64,000 nucleotides of DNA from Roseiarcus sp963749715 (GTDB taxonomy: Bacteria > Pseudomonadota > Alphaproteobacteria > Rhizobiales > Beijerinckiaceae). The notes beneath the pieces are model-generated. The model did no database searches. It saw nothing but the letters and a program-made list of their open reading frames with translations, and had not been told where the DNA came from. The DNA lies in contig CAVVNR010000016.1 in the NCBI GenBank assembly GCA_963749715.1, positions 18,876 through 82,875 on the forward strand, read 5' to 3'. Shown piece after piece: positions 9,349 to 19,468 of the stretch (positions are counted from its first letter, which is position 1; each line of letters opens with the position of its first letter). A program made the translations under genes and the position numbers.

Positions 9349-9444
9349 TCGGGGAATGAGGCAGGCGGCGGCTTGGCTGTAGCGCCTTCGAGTGGCGGGC
9401 GTCTAAATAGCGCGCCGCTTGCACCCGCGAGAGCCGTCGCAATG

Positions 9445-10202
<758 letters not shown>

Positions 10203-10206
<4 letters not shown>

Positions 10207-11363
10207 CGCCCGACGCCTCCTCGCGCCCGGCCCATGATCAGGTCGCGCGACTGATCGATCAGGACCGCGACAATGACCACCGTTCCGACGACGATGAACT
10301 GCCAGAACGCGTCGACGTTAAGCATGACGAGCCCGGTGGTCAGCACGGCGATGATGAGCGCGCCGATCACCGTGCCGATCACTGTTCCGGCGCCGCCGAA
10401 CATGCTGACGCCGCCGATGATGACCGCGGCGATCGAACTCAGGAGCAGCGGATCGCCGATCACCGCCGAACCGGCGGTGAACCGCAAGGTCGAGAGAAAG
10501 CCCGCGACGCCGGAGGTCGCGGCCGACAGCATGTAGAGTAGAATAACGTGGCGGTCGACGGGAATGCCGCTGCGCACCGCCGCGTCCATGGAGCCGCCGA
10601 TGGCGTAGGTGTGTCGCCCGAACTGGGTCTTGTGCAGCAGGAAGATCGCCCAGGCGACGACGAAGGCCGTCGCCACAACCGGATAAGGCAGGATGATGTC
10701 CATGCGGCGCAGAAGGTCGCCGCTGACCTCCGGCCGCTGGAGAAAATAGAGGCCGCCGCCCTCGCCGGGAATGTGGTAGACGAGCGCATCGTTGCCATAG
10801 GCGCGGATGCCGGCCGGCAAGCCGATCACCGTGGTGTTCTCGCTCATGAGATAAGCGACGCCGCGGACGATGAACGAGGTGCCGAGCGTGACGATGAACG
10901 CCGGCACCTTCAGCTTGGCGATGATGACGCCGTTGACGAACCCGACCGCCGCCGCTCCGCCGACCCCGGCGACGAGGCCGGCAATGACGGCGGGAAAGAG
11001 CGGGAAGCCGCCATTGAAGGCGGCGCGCAACGCCAGCGCCGATAGAACCGAGGCGAGGCTCATCACCCAGCCGACCGAGAGATCGATGCCGGCGCCGATG
11101 ATGACAAAGGTCTGGCCGAGGCCGAGCAGCAGCACGGGAATGATGGCGACGAGAATGTTCTGCGAATTGCGAACGGTGAAGAAGTTCACCGAGCCGCCCG
11201 TTGTCAGCGGCACGGCGACGACGAAAAACAGCACGAGGAGTGCGAGGAAAACCCAGGCCCAGATGCGGCTCAGGAAGAGGAGGACGCGCTGGGCCGGTGT
11301 GCGGATTTCCGCGGGCGCGGCGGACGCCCGGCTGAGGCTTAGCCTCGAGGCGCGTTCGGTCAC
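10203..11363 (-). CDS. Sugar ABC importer permease (Frc/Rbs type)
   Basis: Inner-membrane subunit, 386 residues with about ten hydrophobic helices. The family motifs GAGIDLSVGWVMSLASVL, IVTLGTSFIVRG, YAIGGSMDAAVRSGIPV and GDPLLLSSIAAVIIGG are present. A longer N-terminal cytoplasmic stretch (about 45 residues) precedes the first helix. GTG start at 11363. It overlaps the downstream ATPase by 4 bases. A 216-base spacer with palindromic repeats separates it from the binding-protein gene. It probably moves a monosaccharide; the exact sugar is unknown. Confidence 0.9.
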
Positions 11364-11366
11364 CAG

Positions 11367-11545
11367 CCCCTCATCCGGTAGCCCTCATCCGGCGCCATAG
11401 CCGGTCGCCGGACGGACGTTCTTCCGAACGCCCCGTGGCGCCGCCTTCCCCCGCAGAGGGAAGTCTTGGACACGCGCTCCTTCGGCGAGCTTTGCGGGAG
11501 AAGGGAAATGGCGCCCCTCTCCCACTTTGCTGGAGAGGGTCGGGT
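11367..11545. repeat. Small palindromic repeats in the importer operon
   Basis: CCCTCATCCGG occurs twice (around 11368 and 11382). It is followed by a CCCCTCTCCC / GGAGAGGG hairpin around 11514-11539. The same words recur between coxD and coxL (48642-48754). This is the widespread small-palindrome type of rhizobial intergenic repeat. Placed between binding protein and permease, it could lower downstream expression relative to the binding protein. Confidence 0.65.
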
Positions 11546-11579
11546 GCGGGGGTTGCGCTCCATCAAGAGGCAAACGAGG

Positions 11580-12560
11580 TTATTTGCCTGGCACCGAATA
11601 GATGAACCGAGCGACCGCCGGGTCCTTCACGTTCTGCTTGTCGATGATGGCGAACCCGGTTTCGACGCGGCGCGGCAGGCTGCTCACGCCGGCGGCGTCG
11701 GCCGCCGCGAACATCACCGCCATATAGCCCATGTCGAACGGCTTTTGCGCCAGCACCAGGCTGACGACGCCCTTGTCCATCAGCTCGATCGCCTGCTTCG
11801 TCGCATCGTAGGCGACCACCTGCACGTGGCCGCCGAGGCCGGCGTTGACCACGGCCGTGCCGGCGCCTTGCGCGCTGAACACGTTGGTGCCGAACACTCC
11901 CGCGAGGTTGGGTTCGCGCGTGAGCGCCGCCGCGGTCTGCTGGGTCGCCTTATTGGGGTCGTCGAGATTGTAGTCGGGTCCAAGCACCTTGACGTTCGGG
12001 AACTCCTTGGCGATCGCCTCCTTGAAGCCCTTCTCGCGCCCCTCGACCGAGCTGACGTTGGGGTTGGTCGAATTGATGTAGACCGTTCCCTTGCCGCCGA
12101 TCGCCTTGGCCAATCCGCGCGCCGCGATGCGGCCGCCCTCGGTGTTGTCGGAACCGATATAGCTGATCGGGAACTTTACCGGGCCGTTGACGTAGTCGCC
12201 GTCGCCGAGGAACGTGTCGACGGTGATAATCCTGATGCCGGCGTCGGTGGCGGCCTTCAGCGGCCCGACCATCTGGTCCTTATCGGTCGGAGCGGTGATG
12301 ATGTATTTGAGGTCGCCGCGCGCGACCATCGAATCAAGAATGGGCGTCTGCACCGCGACGCCCCAGGTCGCGGGAATCTGCGTCACCACGTCGGCGCCGA
12401 TGTCCCTCGCCGCCGCCTCGACGCCAAGTTGCATGACCTGGTAGAAAGGATCGACAACCCCCGGCAAGAAGCCGATCTTGAGTTTCTCGGCCGCTGCCCC
12501 GTGCGCCGCCAAGGCCAGAGCGAACCCCGCCGCCATGGCCAAGCCTGTCTGTTTGCGCAT
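11580..12560 (-). CDS. Sugar ABC importer periplasmic binding protein
   Basis: A 326-residue type 1 periplasmic binding protein. The signal peptide (residues 1-24) ends HGAAA before EKLKIGFLP. Two Rossmann-like lobes follow, with YIGSDNTEGGRIAARGLAK and the hinge strand VVAYDATKQAIELMDKG typical of ribose/galactose-type receptors. It delivers a sugar to the permease encoded downstream. The high binding-protein:permease ratio usual for such operons would fit the hairpin repeats in the spacer. The nearby regulator is not obvious. The ligand could be a monosaccharide or polyol. Confidence 0.9.
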   Translation of the reverse strand: MRKQTGLAMAAGFALALAAHGAAAEKLKIGFLPGVVDPFYQVMQLGVEAAARDIGADVVTQIPATWGVAVQTPILDSMVARGDLKYIITAPTDKDQMVGPLKAATDAGIRIITVDTFLGDGDYVNGPVKFPISYIGSDNTEGGRIAARGLAKAIGGKGTVYINSTNPNVSSVEGREKGFKEAIAKEFPNVKVLGPDYNLDDPNKATQQTAAALTREPNLAGVFGTNVFSAQGAGTAVVNAGLGGHVQVVAYDATKQAIELMDKGVVSLVLAQKPFDMGYMAVMFAAADAAGVSSLPRRVETGFAIIDKQNVKDPAVARFIYSVPGK

Positions 12561-12839
12561 ATCAGGTTTCCTCCCTCGACTATCGTTTCGCAGCCGGCTT
12601 CGCCGGTCGCTGTGACGTCCATTTCAGTTCCGACCCAAGGCCGGCCGAATGTCAAGATGAGCGCGCCGCTTTGCCGCTTTTCACCCGCTGGGCGTGGTCA
12701 GCGGGACGACGAGCGTTTGCCCGGCGCGAGAATTGCAAGACTTAGATATCGTGAATGTCCTTTTGCTTGGCCTTGACGCGCGGGCGCTGGCGGACAACAT
12801 GTCGCGCTGGGCCCGAAGGGGCGCATTGAGAGCGTCGAA

Positions 12840-13760
12840 TTGCAGTCCGGCAGGGCCATTTTGAACGTCCGCCACCTGACCGCCTATCGCTACGCGCGAC
12901 CGGTCGAGTTTGGCGACCATCGCATGATGTTGCGTCCGCGCGACGGGCACGATCAGCGGCTGTTGTCGTCGGAGCTCGACATCGATCCGGAGCCGAGGCG
13001 ATTGCGCTGGCTTTACGACACGTTCGACAATTGCGTCGCGATCGCGTCGTTTTCCGGCGCCTCGACGTCGTTGACCGTCGAGAACCGGTTCACCGTCGAA
13101 CGCATCGTCGACGATCAGCCGGGCGGCGAAATCGACCCGCGGGCGCAGTTCTTTCCCTTTTCCTACGCCCCTGAGGAACTGCCGGACATCGCCCGGGCGA
13201 TCGAGCGGCTCTACGCCGATCCCGCAGGCGACCTCGATCGCTGGGTGCGACACTTCGTGGCGTCGGGCGCGACGATGCTGACCAGCCATCTGTTGATGAC
13301 GCTGACCTACGCGATCAAGGAAGGATTTTCCTACGAACGGCGCGAGGCGCCTGGAGTGCAATCGCCGCGCCATACGCTCGAGCGCCGTCGCGGCTCCTGC
13401 CGCGACTTCGCGGTGCTGATGATGGAGGCGGCGCGCGCGCTCGGAATCGCAGCGCGCTTTGTCTCCGGCTATGTGTATGTTCCTTACAACGAGGGCGAGC
13501 CGGTGCGCATGGGCGGCGGGGCGACGCATGCGTGGTGCCAAATCTATCTGCCCGGCGCCGGCTGGATCGAATTCGACCCGACAAATGGGCTGGTCGGCGG
13601 GAAGGATCTCATCCGCGTCGCGGTTGCGCGCGATCCCGCCCAGGCCGCGCCGCTGACCGGCGCCTATTTCGGCGACGCCACGGACGAATTGGGCATGGAG
13701 GTCTTGGTCGAGGTGACGCAACGGCAAAACGCCCAACGCGTCACGCTCGCCGATGTCTAA
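12840..13760 (+). CDS. Transglutaminase-like protein with bacterial N-terminal domain (I)
   Basis: About 300 residues. A bacterial transglutaminase-associated N-terminal beta domain (LNVRHLTAYRYARPVEF to about residue 110) precedes a papain-fold core. The triad is readable: Cys in RRGSCRDFA, His in GATHAWCQIYLPG, Asp in GWIEFDPTNG. Such proteins are probably cysteine proteases or amidases; the substrate is unknown. No ATG fits: TTG at 12840 or 12861 is the likely start, with no clear ribosome site, so the true start may be damaged. A second homologue follows after 30 bases on the same strand. Confidence 0.82.
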   Translation: MQSGRAILNVRHLTAYRYARPVEFGDHRMMLRPRDGHDQRLLSSELDIDPEPRRLRWLYDTFDNCVAIASFSGASTSLTVENRFTVERIVDDQPGGEIDPRAQFFPFSYAPEELPDIARAIERLYADPAGDLDRWVRHFVASGATMLTSHLLMTLTYAIKEGFSYERREAPGVQSPRHTLERRRGSCRDFAVLMMEAARALGIAARFVSGYVYVPYNEGEPVRMGGGATHAWCQIYLPGAGWIEFDPTNGLVGGKDLIRVAVARDPAQAAPLTGAYFGDATDELGMEVLVEVTQRQNAQRVTLADV

Positions 13761-13790
13761 ACTTCTATCCGATCCCGGGGATTCTTGTTG

Positions 13791-14606
13791 ATGATCATTC
13801 GCGCCGGATATGCGATTGCGTTCGAATGCGCGGCGGTGACGCCGATGATATTGCACCTCAACATCCATCCCTCGCGCGCGATCGATCTCGTCTCGCCAGA
13901 CATCGTGAGAGCGGAGCCGCACTACCCGACAGACGCTTATCTCGATTTGTTCGGCAATCGAGTGACGCGGGTCGAGGCGCAACCCGGCGTGGTGACTTTC
14001 CACAATGATTTCACCATCCGTGACAGCGGGTCGCCCGACGAGACGCCTGAAGATGCGCCGTTGACGGCGGTCGCCAGATTGCCGAGCGAGGTGCTCGTCT
14101 ATCTGCTCGCCAGCCGCTATTGCGACAGCGACAACCTCAGCGACTTCGCGTGGTCGCAGTTCGGCGGGATCGGCGGCGGGGCGAAACTCGTGCAGTCGAT
14201 CTGCGATTTCGTCCACTCTCGCGTCCGCTTTGACTATGCCGCGGCAAACCCGCGTCGCACCGCGTCCGACGGATTTCGCGAGGGAGTCGGCGTCTGCCGC
14301 GATTTCGCTCACCTTGCAGCAGCGCTGTGCCGGGCGATGAATGTGCCGGCGCGCTACTGCACCGGCTATCTCGGCGACATCGGCGTGCCGCCGGACCCGG
14401 CGCCGATGGACTTCTCCGCCTGGTTTGAGGTCTTTCTCAACGGCCGCTGGTATACGTTCGACGCCAGGCACAATATGCCGCGGATCGGACGCATCGTCAT
14501 GGCGAGGGGCCGCGACGCCGCCGATGTCGCGATCTCGACCGCGTTCGGCCAGCCGGTCCTCAAGCGGTTCGAGGTGACGACCTACGAAGAGGCGATCGCC
14601 GCCTGA
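13791..14606 (+). CDS. Transglutaminase-like protein (II), unusual triad
   Basis: A 271-residue relative of the previous gene, with its own N-terminal beta region (to about residue 110) and core. The nucleophile Cys is in GVGVCRDFAHLAAALC and the Asp position is YTFDARHNMPR. Where the neighbour has His in ATHAW, this protein reads DFSAWFEVF, so Ser occupies the usual catalytic His position. Activity may differ, or another His may serve. Tandem arrangement with gene I suggests a shared process. The last 25 bases overlap, tail to tail, the GH43 gene on the other strand. Confidence 0.8.
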   Translation: MIIRAGYAIAFECAAVTPMILHLNIHPSRAIDLVSPDIVRAEPHYPTDAYLDLFGNRVTRVEAQPGVVTFHNDFTIRDSGSPDETPEDAPLTAVARLPSEVLVYLLASRYCDSDNLSDFAWSQFGGIGGGAKLVQSICDFVHSRVRFDYAAANPRRTASDGFREGVGVCRDFAHLAAALCRAMNVPARYCTGYLGDIGVPPDPAPMDFSAWFEVFLNGRWYTFDARHNMPRIGRIVMARGRDAADVAISTAFGQPVLKRFEVTTYEEAIAA

Positions 14607-16243
14607 TCGTGCGGCGCTGGCTCTCCGGGGGCTCGCCCCGCGTAGTCGAAATGCCTAAAGTCGGCGGATACCGCCCCACCCGATGCGCCGAATGCAAACA
14701 TGCCGACGAAGGCGCCGGTGAACGAGCGGTGCTCCCCGCCTCCCGCCTCGTCGGACAGGAGGGAAGCGTCGAGGGTCGGGCCGACGCGGCGCCACTCGCC
14801 GTTCAGGGCGTACGCGAACTGGAGGCGGGCGTGGTCGATCGACGCGGCAAGGCTGACCGGATCGTCTGCGCCGAGCGGCATGGGAGCTTCGAGCGGGAAG
14901 CTCAAGCGCCCCTCGGGACAATCGCCTTCGCAGCTGAGGATGCTCAGGGATCGCCCCAGCTTCTCGTCCCACCCGACGGCCAGGCAATGGAACTTGGTGC
15001 GATTGTAATAGGCAGTCAGGCCTGCCGCGTGCTGAAACGCGGTGGGACGGAAATCGAGCTCCGTCTCGACGCGGTAGACGAAGTGCTCTTGCCGCCGCGC
15101 GACCAGCGCCTGCTCGAACCATGAGCCGATCAATTCGCGCGCGTGGAGACGCAGCCAGCCGGGGCGGGCGGTCAGGGAAAAAATGCGCTCGGGATGAGGG
15201 GTCCTGAGCCACTGGAAATCGACCGGCAGGCCGGCTTCCGGCGAAAAGGCGTAAGCTTGGCGCGCGGGTTTCGGCTTGACCGGGGCGTCGAACGGCGCCG
15301 GGGTGTCGACCGCAGGGACTTGACCTCCTTCAGCGAGACGCAGCCAGCCGTCGTCGCCCCAGACGCATTTCTGAATTGCGGTCTCGCGCCCAAGCGGCGA
15401 GCGCCCCAGGCCCTTGAGCGGTCTCGAGCACAGGTGCGTATGATAGACTTGTCCGTCCGGCGTCTCGACGATCTGCCCATGTCCAGCACGCTGCAAGACG
15501 GCGTCGGGCGCGTCTTTCGAGGTCAGGAGATGGACGCTCGGATGCAGCTCGTAGGGACCTTCGATCGCGCGTGAGCGAGCCATGGTGACGGCGTGATCGT
15601 AGCCGGTGCCGCCCTCGGCGGTGGTCAAATAGTACCAGCCGGCGCGCTTGAAGAGATGCGGGCCCTCGACAAGGCCATGAGCGCTGCCGGCAAAGATGGT
15701 TTTCGGCGATCCGGCGAGCTGTCCTGCGACTGGGTCCCATTCCTGCAGCGCGATGCCGAAGAAGCCTGGATGCTTCAGATGGGCGCCGGCCCGGTCGCGA
15801 TGGTTCCAGACCATGTTGACGAACCATTTGCGTCCGTCGTCGTCGTGAAACAGCGAGGGGTCGAAGCCGCTCGAATTTACGTAGACCGGATCTGACCACG
15901 GGGCGTCGATCGCCGGCGCGGTGACGATGTAATTGTGCGCGTCCTTGAAGCTGCCGTCGAATCGCTTGACGTCGGTAAAGACGAGCCAGAACTTGCCCTC
16001 GGCGTAAGACAGACACGGCGCCCACACGCCGCAGGAATCAGGTTCGCCGCGCAGATCGAGCTGCGAGGCGCGCTCGAGCGGGCGCCGCACAAGCCGCCAA
16101 TTGACGAGATCGCGCGAGTGATGGATCTGCACGCCTGGGACCCATTCGAAGGTCGAGGTGGCGATGTAATAGTCGTCGCCGACACGGCAGATCGACGGGT
16201 CGGGATTAAATCCCGGCAGGATCGGGTTGTGGATCATGGTCAT
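14582..16243 (-). CDS. xynB: GH43 beta-xylosidase (intracellular)
   Basis: A 553-residue glycoside hydrolase that splits xylose (possibly arabinose) from xylo-oligosaccharides. The five-bladed propeller has the catalytic Asp15 in NPDPSI, the pKa-modulating Asp128 in GFDPSLFHD and the general acid Glu193 in LVEGPHLFK. These match known GH43 xylosidases. The C-terminal 200 residues form the DUF1349-like beta-sandwich (DFQWLRTPHPERIFSL onward) found in full-length beta-xylosidases. There is no signal peptide, so it should act on imported oligosaccharides. It is read in the same direction as ThuA, Gfo/Idh and ROK, 10 bases after ThuA. Confidence 0.92.
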   Translation of the reverse strand: MTMIHNPILPGFNPDPSICRVGDDYYIATSTFEWVPGVQIHHSRDLVNWRLVRRPLERASQLDLRGEPDSCGVWAPCLSYAEGKFWLVFTDVKRFDGSFKDAHNYIVTAPAIDAPWSDPVYVNSSGFDPSLFHDDDGRKWFVNMVWNHRDRAGAHLKHPGFFGIALQEWDPVAGQLAGSPKTIFAGSAHGLVEGPHLFKRAGWYYLTTAEGGTGYDHAVTMARSRAIEGPYELHPSVHLLTSKDAPDAVLQRAGHGQIVETPDGQVYHTHLCSRPLKGLGRSPLGRETAIQKCVWGDDGWLRLAEGGQVPAVDTPAPFDAPVKPKPARQAYAFSPEAGLPVDFQWLRTPHPERIFSLTARPGWLRLHARELIGSWFEQALVARRQEHFVYRVETELDFRPTAFQHAAGLTAYYNRTKFHCLAVGWDEKLGRSLSILSCEGDCPEGRLSFPLEAPMPLGADDPVSLAASIDHARLQFAYALNGEWRRVGPTLDASLLSDEAGGGEHRSFTGAFVGMFAFGASGGAVSADFRHFDYAGRAPGEPAPHDQAAIASS

Positions 16244-16253
16244 TGGACGGCTT

Positions 16254-16895
16254 TCAGCGCGCCGCCCACAGCATGCCGCGCTCGAAAATCGTCTTCATCT
16301 CCCGCACGCCGAACTCCGCGGTGACATGGCCGAGAGACGAGTAGAAGACGCGCCCTTCGCCATGCCGGCGCTTCCACACGACCGGCATCACGACGCCCTT
16401 GGTCCAGGGCGCGTGCTCGCCGGAAAACGTTGTCGTCGCCAAGACTTCATTGGCCGGATCGACGTGCATGTAATATTGCTCGGACCGATAGGGGAAACTC
16501 GAAACGCCCTGCATGATCGGATCGTCGGGCTTGGCGACGTCAACTCGATAGTCGACAATGTTGCCCGGGTGGGCGACCCATTGGCCGCCGCACATGAACT
16601 GATAGTCGACGCTGTCGCGAAACGCGTCGCACATGCAGCCGTGATAGCCGGCCAGGCCGACGCCGCCTCTCACCGCGGCGGTCAGATTCTCGACCTCTTC
16701 CTTCTCGATCTTCGACATCGTGACGATTGGCACGATCAGACTCATGTCGGCGATCGCGGGGTCGGCGAACGCTTCGGTCGTGTTTTCGATATAGACTTTG
16801 AAGCCATGCTCCTCGAGCATCTTGGCGACGATATGCGAGCCCGCTTCCGGCTCGTGGCCGCTCCAGCCTCCCCAGACGATGAGCGCTTCGCGCAT
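16254..16895 (-). CDS. ThuA-domain protein
   Basis: A 213-residue ThuA family protein with a glutamine-amidotransferase-like fold. WGGWSGHEPEAGSHIVAKML opens it, GGVGLAGYHGCMCDAF holds the central Cys/His region, and YSSLGHVTAEFG is the C-terminal signature. ThuA proteins act in trehalose or other disaccharide catabolism beside ThuB-like oxidoreductases. Here the next gene upstream is just such a Gfo/Idh protein. The ATG at 16895 has GGAGG 6 bases before it. The exact reaction of the family is still unsettled. Confidence 0.85.
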   Translation of the reverse strand: MREALIVWGGWSGHEPEAGSHIVAKMLEEHGFKVYIENTTEAFADPAIADMSLIVPIVTMSKIEKEEVENLTAAVRGGVGLAGYHGCMCDAFRDSVDYQFMCGGQWVAHPGNIVDYRVDVAKPDDPIMQGVSSFPYRSEQYYMHVDPANEVLATTTFSGEHAPWTKGVVMPVVWKRRHGEGRVFYSSLGHVTAEFGVREMKTIFERGMLWAAR

Positions 16896-16924
16896 GCAGT
16901 TCCTCCGTTCCGAATCGCTGTTGT

Positions 16925-18021
16925 TCAGTCGAGCTCGCCCACAGCGAGCGACGGCGACAGAGGCGCGGGCCGCCGCGGATGGCTCGAGATCGCGACCGCC
17001 TTGCCGGCGTCGGACGATGTCTGAAACGCCTCCATCACCTCCAGCACGTGGAACGCCAGCTCGCCGCTGGCGCGGTGCGCCCTGCCGGAGCGGATCGCCT
17101 GCGCCATGTCGGCAAGGCCGACGATCCGGTAGTTGCCGTCCGCATAGGGGCCTGCGTCGGCATTTCTCGCCAGTCATCCGAAGCCGTGGCGAACTCGACC
17201 TTGCCGCCGAAATAGTTGGGGTCTGGAACAATGAGCGAGCCGGTCTCGCCGTAGAGCTCGATCGGACCGTGCCTGTGCCGTGATACGTCGAAGCTCATTG
17301 TCATCGACACCGCCGCCCCGCTCGCGAACAACAGCGTCCCGCTGACGTGGGTGGCGACCTCGACGGGAAGGCGCGTTCCGGCAAGCGGCTTGCTCGTGAC
17401 AATGCGCTCCGACCTGGTCCGGGTCGCAACGCCGCTGACGCTCGCCACCGACCCGAGAAGATTGACGAGGTCGGTGACATAATAGGGTCCCATGTCGAGC
17501 ATCGGGCCGCCGCCGGCGAGGTAATAGAAGCCGGGGTTGGGATGCCAACGCTCATGCCCCGGACACATGAAGAAAGCCGTGCCGCCGATCGGCCGGCCGA
17601 TCAACCCTTCGTCGATCGCGCGACGCGCGGTCTGGTGGGCGCCGCCTAGAAACGTGTCCGGCGCACAGCCGAGCCTAAGTCCCTTGGCGGCCGCGGCGTC
17701 GATCAGCTTGCGCGCCTCGGCGACGGTGACGCCGAGCGGTTTTTCCGAGTAGACGTGCTTGCCGGCGGCGATCGCCTTGAGGCCAACATCGACATGGGCC
17801 TTGGGAACCGTGAGGTTGAGGACGATCTCGACCGCTGGATCGGCAAGCAGCGCGTCGACCGGCCGCGCCGGAACGCTGAACTCGGCCGCGCGCGCTTGCG
17901 CCGCCGCGGGATCGGCGTCGGAGAGCGCGATGAGGTTGAGGATGGGGAAGTTTTTCGCCGCGGTCAGATAGGCGGCGCTGATATTGCCGCAGCCGACGAC
18001 GCCGATTGCCACCGGTTTCAT
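16925..18021 (-). CDS. Gfo/Idh/MocA sugar oxidoreductase (frameshifted)
   Basis: NAD(P)-dependent oxidoreductase acting on a sugar or sugar derivative. The Rossmann motif GVVGCGNISAAYL is at residues 6-18, GKHVYSEKPLGVTVAEARKL contains the catalytic-type E-K-P Lys, and GGGPMLDMGPYYVTDLVNLLG is the family's C-terminal-domain start. The frame breaks near 17162; the last 75 residues (DGNYRIVGLADMAQAI onward) continue in another frame to 16925. Adding one base gives about 365 residues. The start overlaps the ROK stop (TGATG). With ThuA it forms a ThuA-ThuB-like pair, so an oxidative side path for an imported disaccharide is possible. Confidence 0.85.
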
Positions 18022-19262
18022 CACGATTCTCCGAGCTGCGGCGCGAGCGATTCGCGAAGCGGCGCCGGTCCGGTCGTTCCCCAGGGGGCGCCATAGAGAT
18101 CCCGAAGCGTCATCGCGGCGGCGCCCTGCAGCCAGTTTCCATCGCTCCACTCTCGAACGATGATGTCGGAGACGTCCGCGAGGCTGGCGGGCAGAAGATG
18201 AGCGACGGTTTTGCGCAGTGGCTCGACGAAATGCTCGCTGGTCGCCATGGCGCGGCCGGAAATGATGACTTTTGGCGGCGCGAACAAAGTGATCAGGTTG
18301 GCGACCGCGAAGCCCAGCGCCTCGCCCGCCGCGGCGAGCACCCGTGCGCAGGGTTTGTCCCCGGCGGCGGCGCGCTGCAACAGCAGCGCCATCGCCCGTC
18401 CTGGTTGGGGCGCGCTGTCAGGCTCGCGGTTGCGCATGAGCGCTTCGGCTTCGATCAGGACTGAGGCTTCCGAGGCCACGTCGGCAAGGCGCCCATCGCC
18501 GCTGGCGGGATGGCGAACCATGAGATCGCCGAGGTCCGGACTGAGGCCGTTCGCGCCGCGAAACAGTTCGCCGTTATGAAGAATGCCGAGGCCGAGGCTG
18601 CGCTCGACGTTGACGACCAGAAAGTCGTTCAGGTCGCGCGCCTGTCCAAACCAGTGCTCGGCCAACGTCACCAGATTGACGTCGCTATCGATCGAAGCGG
18701 GCACGCCAAGGCGATGGGTGAGATCGGCGCCGAACGGAACGTCGCGCTCCTGCAGAATGGGGCTCTGGCGGCAGATGCCCGCCGCCCGCTCGACCACGCC
18801 CGGCAGACCGACGCAGACGCCCGAGATTTCAGCGATGTCGAGACCCGCATCGCTGACGCAGCGACGCACGCCGTCCTCGACCAGATCGGCGATCACCGAG
18901 GCCGTCTGGCGGTCGATCCGGACCGGCAGCGCCAGCGAGCGGAGGATGTCGGCGCAGAAATTCGTGACCGCGACCGTGATCTGGTCGGGGGCGAGCTTGA
19001 CCCCTACCACGTGCGCCGCGTCCGGATTGAGCCTGAGCATGACGCGAGGCCGGCCGCGTCCCGCGTCGCGCACGGCGCCGATCTGCAGCGGGATGATCAG
19101 CCGATCGTCGAGCAGCGCTGCGGTGATGGCGGAAACGGTGGTGGCGCTCAATTCGGTCAGTTGGGAGATTTCGACCCGAGACACTGGGCCGAAGCGGCGG
19201 ATCGCATCCATCACGTGAAAGCGATTGATCGCGCGCATCAGTTCGGGATCGGCGGTCTTCAT
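18021..19262 (-). CDS. ROK-family transcriptional repressor (XylR type)
   Basis: A 413-residue regulator. Residues about 27-50 form a winged helix-turn-helix (SRVEISQLTELSATTVSAI), and the rest is a ROK sugar-kinase-like domain. The usual zinc motif C-x-C-G-x-x-G-C is absent, and the G-E-x-G-H signature reads SPDLGDLMV, so it should bind sugar without kinase activity. It heads the leftward ThuA/GH43 operon and is divergent from the CUT1 importer, an arrangement typical of XylR repressors that release DNA on binding xylose or glucose. The 206-base divergent region holds a candidate operator at 19408-19430. Confidence 0.88.
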   Translation of the reverse strand: MKTADPELMRAINRFHVMDAIRRFGPVSRVEISQLTELSATTVSAITAALLDDRLIIPLQIGAVRDAGRGRPRVMLRLNPDAAHVVGVKLAPDQITVAVTNFCADILRSLALPVRIDRQTASVIADLVEDGVRRCVSDAGLDIAEISGVCVGLPGVVERAAGICRQSPILQERDVPFGADLTHRLGVPASIDSDVNLVTLAEHWFGQARDLNDFLVVNVERSLGLGILHNGELFRGANGLSPDLGDLMVRHPASGDGRLADVASEASVLIEAEALMRNREPDSAPQPGRAMALLLQRAAAGDKPCARVLAAAGEALGFAVANLITLFAPPKVIISGRAMATSEHFVEPLRKTVAHLLPASLADVSDIIVREWSDGNWLQGAAAMTLRDLYGAPWGTTGPAPLRESLAPQLGES

Positions 19263-19380
19263 CGCTCGGACGCTTCCGCTTCAGACGCGAGTTTTCTACG
19301 GGGAGCGGAATTAATTTCAATTTCGCGACGGCCTGTCAACCGCCCAACTCCGATTTCCAGGCTATTTCCGGCCGGTTGTC

Positions 19381-19430
19381 TTGACAGTCGTCCAAAGTCG
19401 AGACAGATTTAATCCGCATCACGGATAAAA
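19381..19430 (+). promoter_or_regulatory. Promoter and candidate ROK operator in the divergent region
   Basis: TTGACA at 19381-19386 is a perfect -35 box, with an A/T-rich -10 region around 19404-19413. Just downstream lies a 23-base inverted repeat: TTTAATCCG at 19408, a five-base spacer, then CGGATAAAA ending 19430 (8 of 9 arm bases match). Its place over the transcription start of the importer operon fits a repressor operator. Confidence 0.5.
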
Positions 19431-19468
19431 ACAATGCCGTCGAGCCCACTTCCTTCCGGAGGAAACCT

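Noticed and set aside
12681..14471. A 596-codon open frame on the minus strand
   Set aside because: It is antisense to two clear transglutaminase genes and its translation is low-complexity Arg/Ala-rich.
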